Shown piece after piece: positions 54,382 to 61,844 of a stretch of DNA of 64,000 nucleotides. The DNA lies in the NCBI RefSeq assembly GCF_031454155.1, contig NZ_JAVDQG010000001.1:620001-684000 (forward strand), in the 5' to 3' direction. Origin of the DNA: Desmospora profundinema. GTDB lineage: Bacteria; Bacillota; Bacilli; Thermoactinomycetales; DSM-45169. Position 1 is the first letter of the stretch. Every line of letters begins with the position of its first letter. A model generated the notes under the pieces. The model did not search any database, was not told the DNA's origin, and was given only the letters and a program-made list of their open reading frames with translations. The position numbers were made by a program, and so were the translations under genes.

Positions 54382-54411
54382 ATTATATCACTACTATATA
54401 TGGAACAAAAT
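54382..54411 (-). promoter_or_regulatory. Possible nrdJ promoter
   Basis: On the minus strand TATAAT (complement of 54382-54387) lies about 85 bases before the TTG start, in an AT-rich stretch with ACTATTATATCACTACTATATAT character. The -35 is poor (TTTTGT at 17 bases). Confidence 0.35.
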
Positions 54412-54581
54412 CTGAATTTCGTTGAACGGAAACGTTCCAGCCAGCCACAGGAAATCCGAATGGGCTTGTCCTGTCACAGGCGATTTTTTGAGGTTTGCTT
54501 TTTGAAATATTCGATTCAACTTGCCAATTGGCTGAGAATCAGTCACAATTGGAACAATCCTAGATTGCAGGAGGCATGGGA

Positions 54582-55406
54582 ATGATCCTGATTGATGATC
54601 AACTGACCAAACGTGAAAACGCACACATCGACATTGAAGACCGCGGCTATCAATTTGGTGACGGCATTTATGAAGTCTTTCGCGTTTACAACGGCAAGGT
54701 ATTTCGTATGCAAGATCACCTGGACCGCTTTCAGCGCAGCGCCGATGAAATCGGTCTGCAACTGCCTTACGGACTGGACCGTTTGCAATCATTTCTGGAG
54801 CAATTAATCGAGACCAACGGCCTGTCCGAAGGAAATGTCTATCTCCAAGCCAGCAGGGGTGTAGCCCCCCGCTCCCATCCATTTCCGGAGGAAAGCCGCT
54901 CGGTCCTCGTCGCCTACACGATCGAAGGGGAACGTCCCCTGGAATACATTCGCAACGGGATCCGCACCATTACCGAAGCAGATATCCGCTGGCTCCGTTG
55001 TGACATCAAAAGCCTCAACCTGTTAGGAGCTGTGTTGGCCAAGCAAAAAGCCAAAGAACACGGTTGCCAGGAGGCCATTTTGCATCGGGACGGCACCGTA
55101 ACCGAAGGCAGCTCCACCAATGTCTTTCTGGTGAAGGATGGTCAATTGATCACCCATCCCGCAAACAATCTGATTCTTCATGGAATCACCCGCCTGGTGG
55201 TGCTGGAGCTGGCGGAGGAACTCGGCATCCCGGTTAAAGAAGAAACATTTACTTTGGAGGATCTCAGAAAAGCAGACGAGGTATTCATCACCGGTACCAC
55301 GGTGGAGATCAGCCCCGTCGTCCAAATTGACGACTATCACGTAGGGGACGGCAAACCCGGTCCGGTCGTCCATCGTTTACAGGAAGCGTTTGAAAAACAA
55401 ATTTAA
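54582..55406 (+). CDS. dat: D-amino-acid aminotransferase (fold-type IV)
   Basis: 274 aa PLP enzyme making D-glutamate or D-alanine from keto acids, supplying peptidoglycan. DRGYQFGDGIYEVFR (about 20-34) is typical of the family. The PLP lysine is in RCDIKSLNLLGAVLAKQ, followed by EGSSTNVFLVK and HPANNLILHGITR. The end holds FITGTTVEISPV. ATG 54582 is preferred (AGGAGG at 7 bases) over ATG 54576. A branched-chain aminotransferase is excluded by the CDIKSLNLLG signature. Single gene with its own terminator. Confidence 0.92.
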   Translation: MILIDDQLTKRENAHIDIEDRGYQFGDGIYEVFRVYNGKVFRMQDHLDRFQRSADEIGLQLPYGLDRLQSFLEQLIETNGLSEGNVYLQASRGVAPRSHPFPEESRSVLVAYTIEGERPLEYIRNGIRTITEADIRWLRCDIKSLNLLGAVLAKQKAKEHGCQEAILHRDGTVTEGSSTNVFLVKDGQLITHPANNLILHGITRLVVLELAEELGIPVKEETFTLEDLRKADEVFITGTTVEISPVVQIDDYHVGDGKPGPVVHRLQEAFEKQI

Positions 55407-55442
55407 CCCTCCCATTAACCGAACCGCCCCATCATACCATAA

Positions 55443-55478
55443 TAAACACCCTGTCCACCATGGACAGGGTGTTTTTGT
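55443..55478. terminator. Bidirectional terminator between dat and the pseudokinase gene
   Basis: AAACACCCTGTCC (55444-55456) pairs with GGACAGGGTGTTT (55462-55474), then TTTT; A-rich on the other side. Confidence 0.92.
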
Positions 55479-55488
55479 TACCGGTTGT

Positions 55489-57264
55489 TCACTTGTCGAT
55501 CAATTGAATCCATGATTCGTTCTCAATGCTGATATTTTCAATCGTAATCGGAGAGGAAGTCGGCGTTTTCATCGTCACCTTCCGCGATCCCTGTTCCACC
55601 TCGATGCCAAATTCGTCGGGGTTGTTCAGAATGGTGATCCGTGTCTCTTCATCCGGTGCCCAATTGGTACCGAAAAAGTCACCGGCCAACTTTTCGTTTT
55701 CAGATCCAAACCACTTCGCCCCCGCTTTCGCCAGTTCCATCTGGCCGTCCTTCGACCACCAGAATTCGTAGCGGGAGCCGTCAACGGCGTCCAACCTCAT
55801 TCGGATCGGGTCCTCGTTATAGTTCTTAGGACGAGTGAATACAAAGGAATCAATGCTCTTGTCGAGATTTACCCGCGTTTCGGAGGTCAAGTCGATCCGG
55901 CCATCCAGGATCACGCCGTTCCCCCCCTGCAACATCCAGGGTTGATTCTCCATCCACTTGGCGACAGCCTCGTCCCCATCCTCCACTTTAGCCACTCCGG
56001 GGCTTTTGAATGAGGTGCCCTGAGAACCTTCCAGGTACACTTTAAACATCGAATCCATGGGAACATTGCCGACGGATACCCACTTTTCCTTGGTCTCCCG
56101 GTCTTTAACCGCAACGCGGAAGGGCTCACCGGGAATGTACAGGATTTCGACGAAATATTCTTTGTCGGGTTCAATCTGGAACTCGTCCTCCGACTTAGCT
56201 AAATCGGTTGTTTCCCCACTGATGTATTGAAACAAGACAATGCGCCCCTCTTCATCCACCCGCAGCCCGAAATCAGACTCGACATTTTCAGACACCAAGG
56301 AGAGACTGAAGGGTTTCGAACCAGTTTGAACCAAATCTCCCTGTACCCGGAAAGACCCTTGCAAGGTAGGCGGCAATTGTTCCTGTATGGCTTTTTGCCG
56401 CTGGAACACCACATCTTTGAATGAGACAACGCCTCCAGGTTGATCCAGCTTATCCTGGGCAATCTTTTCTTCTTCCGCCGCAGCCGGTGTGTTGGTAAAT
56501 TGATTCCCCACAAAGATCCCGGCCACCACCACCACAGCCACAATTCCCGAATAAACCACAACCCGTGTGTTGACACGCTTGTTGGCCACTATTTTCTTCG
56601 GCTGTTTGGGAAGAACAGTCTTTTCAGCGACTTCCAGTACGTCTTTCATGGACTTTTCGGGATCCATGGACAGAATGACCAGCTTTTTCAATGCATCAGG
56701 CAATTCGCGGATGCTCCGGTCCCCTTCCGGATTTTCCGGACGGCTCTCCATCCGGAACCCCGTCAACAAGAAATGGAGCAGAAAACGCCACTTTTCATCC
56801 GCCTGCCGCTTGGTGAACTCTTCAAAGCTGACAAAAAGAATAAAAGGACGATTGCCTTCGATAATGATATTACGGGAGTCCAATGTCGTATATAACGGTA
56901 TGGGAAGCTCCGATAAGTTAATAGCAGTACGGAGCAAGCGGCGAAAAACGGATAAAGCCTGAGTGGGCTCCATTCCGCGCCGGGGCTGAACGAGGAGAGA
57001 GAGCGGTTCACCTCCCATCGGAGGATGGACCAGCACGATGCGCTCCTTCTCTTCGATCACATCCAAAATGGGAGCCAGGTGCTCATTCTCCAGGTTGGTC
57101 AAGATCTCCTTCGCACCCGATGGAAGCGGTTCATTCAGGGTGATTTCCTGAAGAAAGACCCGTGTGCCGTCCGGTGACTTGGCGGACACCAGCTGCCCGG
57201 AGAAAAACGTAAGAACGTCCTCCACCTGGTACCGCTCATAATACCGGCCTTTCCTCATACTCAT
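55489..57264 (-). CDS. Membrane pseudokinase with extracellular beta-sandwich region
   Basis: 591 aa. The cytoplasmic half (about 10-215) follows a protein-kinase fold but lacks its catalytic residues: Gln39 replaces the beta-3 lysine (VFLQEITL, 36-43), the catalytic loop reads TTLDSRNIIIEG (127-138) without H-R-D, and F-V-S-F replaces D-F-G (144-147). One transmembrane helix (234-253) follows a basic stretch. The outer half has about two jelly-roll/LamG-like modules (GSFRVQGDLV, then FVFTRPKNYNEDPIRMRLD). ATG 57264 has AGGAGG 8 bases upstream. Probable receptor or scaffold; partner unknown. Confidence 0.7.
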   Translation of the reverse strand: MSMRKGRYYERYQVEDVLTFFSGQLVSAKSPDGTRVFLQEITLNEPLPSGAKEILTNLENEHLAPILDVIEEKERIVLVHPPMGGEPLSLLVQPRRGMEPTQALSVFRRLLRTAINLSELPIPLYTTLDSRNIIIEGNRPFILFVSFEEFTKRQADEKWRFLLHFLLTGFRMESRPENPEGDRSIRELPDALKKLVILSMDPEKSMKDVLEVAEKTVLPKQPKKIVANKRVNTRVVVYSGIVAVVVVAGIFVGNQFTNTPAAAEEEKIAQDKLDQPGGVVSFKDVVFQRQKAIQEQLPPTLQGSFRVQGDLVQTGSKPFSLSLVSENVESDFGLRVDEEGRIVLFQYISGETTDLAKSEDEFQIEPDKEYFVEILYIPGEPFRVAVKDRETKEKWVSVGNVPMDSMFKVYLEGSQGTSFKSPGVAKVEDGDEAVAKWMENQPWMLQGGNGVILDGRIDLTSETRVNLDKSIDSFVFTRPKNYNEDPIRMRLDAVDGSRYEFWWSKDGQMELAKAGAKWFGSENEKLAGDFFGTNWAPDEETRITILNNPDEFGIEVEQGSRKVTMKTPTSSPITIENISIENESWIQLIDK

Positions 57265-57476
57265 GTGACTTTCCTCCTAACCAAAGCTTAAGACAAATCA
57301 GGTACATTCATATCCATCATCCCTATAGATAGAGAGAAGTTGGCATTTTATCCTAACTGCATCAATCTCATTATGACACAGATACAGAATTTTCGACAAT
57401 GCCTTCCTGTGAAAAAAGATAAAGTTCTTATTTCTAATCGTTCATTTTACCTACTCAAATGGGAGGAAGTGGTCTA

Positions 57477-58571
57477 TCACTGCTCCGCCCGTCGCGCCGT
57501 CAGCTGCTCTAGAGTCACATAGTCACACTTATAGCCAAAATACCGTGGGCCCACAGTGGCAATCCCCTTCTCGCTCCGCCACTTCCGGGGACAGGGAACA
57601 GCGATTACCGATGTTCGCATCCCATACCGAAGCCGCTCGGTGGTAATCGGTTGACCGTTCTCCTGATCCAGTACCATGATCAAATCGGGGGTGGTGGCAA
57701 GAAGTTGATCCCCTTTCCGTACCAACAGGTATTCATTTTGAAAATGGAGAGTCCATTCGTCCTCCTCCCTGGAATTCGTCGGTCCGAAACGGGCGTATCC
57801 CTTGGTAAAGCCGGTATCGGTTCGCCGGTCCACATCCAACACTTTACCGCAAAACAGCAAGTGTCCCTGCAACGCTTCCACCAGCGCGGCGACGGGATCC
57901 GCCCCCCGGCGGTACACATCCCGCAACAGCCGTCCCAATTTTTCTGCTAACGTCAATGTACCCGGAATCACACTGTTTTTTAAACGCTTCCATTTTTGGG
58001 GGTAATCCAATATCGCGGCGGAACAACCCATTTCAACTGTGATCGCTCTGGCCAAGGACTCGTAGGAAAACGCATCCCGCGGTTGCAGCAGTAGTCGGTT
58101 TCCTTTTTCATCCGCCATCGTCACCGGAGCTTCGGAAACCCCGTCCAAATAAAAGGTATTCATCTGCACTTCCGGAAACGCGCGCCCCATGGCGTCGGCA
58201 TCGATGACAGGGATTTTTTTGTGTGCCGCCAAGACGAGAGGGATCAACGAATTGACCCCTCCGATTTCAATGGGTAAAGTCGCTTGAATGGATTCCCCCA
58301 CAGCCTCTTCCATCATCTCGAAAGCATCCGACAACTCCGTTGTTCCCGGCACCTTCTCCACCAATACCGTAGGAGCCCCCATCATGGCGGAAGCGACCAC
58401 CCGCTTTTCGTCCTTCACCTCTTCCGGAGAGAGGAGACAGACAGGACCATGGATCCGGATCGCTTCCTCCGCCATCCAGCGGCCGATGATGGGATCTCCT
58501 CCCCCTCCGGTACCCAGTACAGCGGCCCCCATGGCAATGTCCGCAATCACCTGTTCATCCAACCAACGCAC
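57477..58571 (-). CDS. DUF917 family protein (S-methyl-thiohydantoin desulfurase-like)
   Basis: 364 aa. DUF917 N-terminal domain with GAAVLGTGGGGDP (15-27), VVASAMMGAPTVLVEKVPG, the central IEIGGVNSLIPLVLAA and IPVIDADAMGRAFPEVQM; C-terminal domain from about 180. The family is linked with hydantoin/thiohydantoin metabolism and is usually encoded beside NCS1 permeases, as here (stop of the permease gene lies 6 bases before the GTG start). GTG 58571 follows GGAAGGGG. The substrate is not known. Confidence 0.85.
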   Translation of the reverse strand: MRWLDEQVIADIAMGAAVLGTGGGGDPIIGRWMAEEAIRIHGPVCLLSPEEVKDEKRVVASAMMGAPTVLVEKVPGTTELSDAFEMMEEAVGESIQATLPIEIGGVNSLIPLVLAAHKKIPVIDADAMGRAFPEVQMNTFYLDGVSEAPVTMADEKGNRLLLQPRDAFSYESLARAITVEMGCSAAILDYPQKWKRLKNSVIPGTLTLAEKLGRLLRDVYRRGADPVAALVEALQGHLLFCGKVLDVDRRTDTGFTKGYARFGPTNSREEDEWTLHFQNEYLLVRKGDQLLATTPDLIMVLDQENGQPITTERLRYGMRTSVIAVPCPRKWRSEKGIATVGPRYFGYKCDYVTLEQLTARRAEQ

Positions 58572-58577
58572 GCCTTA

Positions 58578-59909
58578 TCACGCCCCTTCCGCCTCCGCCG
58601 TCTGCGACGGTTTGCCGCGGAAATTCCCCAGCTTACCCAGCAGCACTTGCAACAACAATGCCGACAATAAACCATCCAAAGCGGGAATCGTCGTCAGAGT
58701 CCATAGTCCAAACCCATCCGGTGCCGGAGTCGTGGAAAAAGCGACTGCTGATGCCAGCAGCCACGTCACCAACGAGCGAGGCATCCAGTTGGGAAGCTTT
58801 TGCTGTCGGATAAAGGTAAACCGAAACCGATCACGGTCAAAGAAGAAATACTCCGCGATATAGATACCGCCGATGGGTGAGATCAACACCGTCAAATGAG
58901 TCAAAAACAAAATGAAGTTTCCGTAAATGTCCATCACGGCCAACGTCGTTCCAATCAAGCCTGCGACCACCGTGAGCCAGCTCTTCGGAATATCGCGAAA
59001 CACGACGGAAAAGCCCAAGGAGGCCGAATATAGATTGTTATCATTGGTGGTCCACTGAGACAGAATCAAAATCAAAAGAGCGGGAACACCCAGGCCGAGC
59101 AAAATGAAAATTTCAGCCAAATCCTCGGTACCCGTCGCCCGAGACAAGATAATGGCGATAAACAGCATGATGCTGTTCCCGAAAAAGAACCCGAATACGG
59201 AAGACAGGACGGCATCCCGCCGCGATTTAGCCCACCGGGCTACATCGGGGGAAATAACGGTTCCTACCAGAAAGATTCCAATGACATAAGAAATCGCCAA
59301 ACCGATGGAAAGCGGTTCTTCCACCGGTACCGCCCCCATGATTTCACCGAATGACCAACGGGTGAATGCAAAGTAAACGGCGAACAAAAACAACCCCACC
59401 ATCAATGGAACAGCCCACACACTCAATTTTTCGATGGCCCGGTATCCGAATACTGCCGTAGTCGTCATCAACAACCCGCCGATCAGGGAAAGGAGCCATA
59501 TCGGCATCTCCAACCCAACCACTTCGCTTACTACGATCTGGGAGCTGACACCAAAAAATCCGGCTTGTACGCCAAACCACCCCAATAAGCTGATCCCGAT
59601 AATAACGGAAACCAGCCGGGACCCCCACTCACCAAATGCGTATCGGGTGATCATGGCCGTGGACAACCCCGCTGAAGCTCCAATGTACGAACAGACTCCA
59701 CCGATGATTGCCAACACCATCGAACCGATCAGGACGGAAATCATCGCCTGAAAAAGCGTCATGCCCGCTCCCAGTTGAGCCCCCAGCATAATCGCCGATA
59801 AATCGATTCCGATAGCAACCCAGACCAAACTCAGAGGAACCCAGCTTTTTCGTTGAGACAGAGGGACCGGCTCACGGGCATAGTCCCGTAAAATTTTTTC
59901 CTCGCTCAT
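58578..59909 (-). CDS. NCS1-family purine/cytosine permease-like transporter
   Basis: 443 aa, about 12 transmembrane helices. CodB-like features are the N-terminal DYAREPVPLSQRKSWVPLSLV, GIDLSAIMLGAQLGAGM, FGVQAGFFG in helix 4-5 and TTNDNNLYSASLGFS in the second repeat. ATG 59909 (GAGGTG upstream) is the start; an in-frame ATG at 60044 adds an unsupported 45 residues. It forms an operon with the DUF917 gene, so it likely imports that enzyme's hydantoin- or pyrimidine-like substrate. Confidence 0.88.
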   Translation of the reverse strand: MSEEKILRDYAREPVPLSQRKSWVPLSLVWVAIGIDLSAIMLGAQLGAGMTLFQAMISVLIGSMVLAIIGGVCSYIGASAGLSTAMITRYAFGEWGSRLVSVIIGISLLGWFGVQAGFFGVSSQIVVSEVVGLEMPIWLLSLIGGLLMTTTAVFGYRAIEKLSVWAVPLMVGLFLFAVYFAFTRWSFGEIMGAVPVEEPLSIGLAISYVIGIFLVGTVISPDVARWAKSRRDAVLSSVFGFFFGNSIMLFIAIILSRATGTEDLAEIFILLGLGVPALLILILSQWTTNDNNLYSASLGFSVVFRDIPKSWLTVVAGLIGTTLAVMDIYGNFILFLTHLTVLISPIGGIYIAEYFFFDRDRFRFTFIRQQKLPNWMPRSLVTWLLASAVAFSTTPAPDGFGLWTLTTIPALDGLLSALLLQVLLGKLGNFRGKPSQTAEAEGA

Positions 59910-60473
59910 TTTTATCACCTCGTACAAATTAAATAGATAGAAGGCAACCCATCGATATGTTAGAGCTTCAATGATCAACGCCAAAGTTTCGAAATATAAA
60001 CGATGGCAATCCCAGCGAGGAACAAAAGAATCACTTCGAATCAAAATCCAAAGGATTTCTTTATTCCTTTGAATATACGATCTCCTCCCCCTCCATTCCT
60101 GCTAAATCGAAAAAGTTAATCAGTACAAAAAGACTACTCCCTCTGGATGATGGATAAAATCATTCCTACCAGCGGGATCAGGCTGATCGAAGCATGAAAA
60201 GGAACTATTTTCAACCTGGAGAGTCGGGTATAATGGACCGATAATATTTTTAATAATATAAATCAAATATTGTAATTAGAGGTAGTGATAATCATTAAAC
60301 CCCATGATTTGCCCAAAGACTGCTCCAGAAAGGCCACCTTCTTGTCGGAGAGACACAGTTGGATTCCGTTGGCGTTGATCTGACTGGCGATTTTGCATGT
60401 TTTTGCGAAAAAGGTGGATCGTTACAGAAAAGCCGCTTATACCGGAAACAAAAGCAAGGAAACCTAGGGATCA
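59910..60473. other. AT-rich intergenic region without a supported gene
   Basis: About 560 bases, markedly AT-richer than neighbours. It contains TATAAT (60225-60230) and a short plus-strand open stretch from about 60285 (V/I-rich start, then K-P-H-D-L-P-K-D-C) that stops after some 30 codons. Codons in another frame beyond it (V-D-L-T-G-D-F-A) look like a degraded continuation. I do not recognise a family and call no gene. Confidence 0.5.
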
Positions 60474-60519
60474 AAAGAAAGCCATTTTCGGCAATCAGCA
60501 CTGAAAATGGCTTTCTTTC
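60474..60519 (-). terminator. Intrinsic terminator of the yprA-yprB unit
   Basis: 16-base perfect arms AAAGAAAGCCATTTTC (60474-60489) and its complement (60503-60518), 13-base loop; T-rich after the stem on the minus strand. Confidence 0.85.
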
Positions 60520-60541
60520 TAATCAATTGCCAGAAAAGGCC

Positions 60542-61786
60542 CTAGAACAGCCGACCTTCCCCTTTAGCAGCCAATCGGCTCTCCCTCTTCTTTAAGTCTT
60601 CCCACTCCGCAGGACGGGCCCTGCCCAATCGCTTTTTCTTTTGAAATCGTTCCATGGCTTCCAGGGTCAACACATGGGCTCGTCTCCATTCCCCCGAACG
60701 ATGCTCGCAGTACTTCGCCCATTCGATGCAGGGTTCGGGATTCCATTCATCCTCTTTCATCCACCCCTGCCACAGGCGTTCCGCTTCACTCCAACGCCGG
60801 GCACGGCGGTGCAGACGACTGGCCTCTCGGTACGCTTCCCGACGGAGGATCAGTAGGGCGGATCGGTCATCCAACAGATTCATGTACTGTTGCAAGGCCC
60901 GCTTCTCTTCTCCGCTCCGCAGCCACCATCGGGCCAAGGACAATTCGGTTTCCCGGTTGCCGGGTGCGGCCTCTCCATCCAACAGTTCATGAATATGGGC
61001 CAACAGACACGGCAGGGACAAGATGTCTTGTTCATTGTGTCGGAAGACTCCCTCCACGGCGGCAGGGTTCCCGGTTCGAAGATACTCCAGGTAGTGAGCA
61101 GGCGCCAAGCTTCCGGGAAGATCCCCTTTTCGTCGGTATCCCAAACAGGCAGCCTCTACATCCTGCATCCGGCAGGAAGGCAGCGAACGGGACCACAACC
61201 GGCGGGAGGGAAACAACAAGTCGCAATGGACCGGAGCCAATCCGCCGTCCAAACGGTTTAAGGTTCGACGGGTCTCCAGTTGAACCCAATCAAATCCTTT
61301 TCCGTTATAGCTGACCAGAATGGCGAACTTCCGCAAAAAAGAGAGAAAGTCGTTTAACAAGGCCGGTTCATGACCCACATGCGGCAAAAAGTATTGATCC
61401 ACTATAAAGGTCGACTCGTGAAAATAGCCCACTCCAAAGAGAAAGATCATGTTACCGGCCCCGGTACCCAAGCCCGTGGTCTCTGTATCAAAAAAGAGAA
61501 AGTGTTCCACGTTCACTTCCCCGACCGATTCCCCGGCGATGGAACCGATATATTTCAAACGTAACCGCGCCATGCGATCCAAGGTATAGGAACCAACAGC
61601 GTAATCGAGAGAAAACACCCGTCTTCGCAGCCCATACATACCCCATTCATTCCGCTTCTCTACCATACCGGAGGGAAGGATTGGTTTCGTCACATGCGGT
61701 TTTGGTGTCGTCTTGTCGGCTGTTTCTTCTCGTTCGTTTGGACTGCCCAATCGGTGGCGTTTCAGCCGGTCCTGTAACGAAGTCAT
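60542..61786 (-). CDS. YprB-like ribonuclease H-fold exonuclease
   Basis: 414 aa. The exonuclease domain (about 90-260) has FLFFDTETTGLGTGAGNMIFL (first Asp/Glu pair, read in part), SYNGKGFDWVQLETR, HCDLLFPSRRLW and a final HNEQDILSLPCLL with the closing acidic residue: the D-E-D-D pattern of 3'-5' exonucleases. A TPR-like helical tail (about 290-414) follows. ATG 61786 has GGGGGG about 7 bases upstream. It follows yprA on the same strand, matching the Bacillus yprA-yprB pair. Confidence 0.87.
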   Translation of the reverse strand: MTSLQDRLKRHRLGSPNEREETADKTTPKPHVTKPILPSGMVEKRNEWGMYGLRRRVFSLDYAVGSYTLDRMARLRLKYIGSIAGESVGEVNVEHFLFFDTETTGLGTGAGNMIFLFGVGYFHESTFIVDQYFLPHVGHEPALLNDFLSFLRKFAILVSYNGKGFDWVQLETRRTLNRLDGGLAPVHCDLLFPSRRLWSRSLPSCRMQDVEAACLGYRRKGDLPGSLAPAHYLEYLRTGNPAAVEGVFRHNEQDILSLPCLLAHIHELLDGEAAPGNRETELSLARWWLRSGEEKRALQQYMNLLDDRSALLILRREAYREASRLHRRARRWSEAERLWQGWMKEDEWNPEPCIEWAKYCEHRSGEWRRAHVLTLEAMERFQKKKRLGRARPAEWEDLKKRESRLAAKGEGRLF

Positions 61787-61844
61787 CCATCCGCCCCCCA
61801 TTCCTCCGTTTTCTTCCCCAAAACCCTTTCGGATTGGATTACTT

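Noticed and set aside
54370-54405. Tandem NrdR boxes before nrdJ
   Set aside because: ACTATATAT-like elements are present but their centres are about 15 bases apart rather than the three-turn spacing expected, and symmetry is poor.
60285-60480. Small plus-strand gene
   Set aside because: The frame from the GTG stops after about 30 codons, ribosome site spacing is too short, and no family is recognised.
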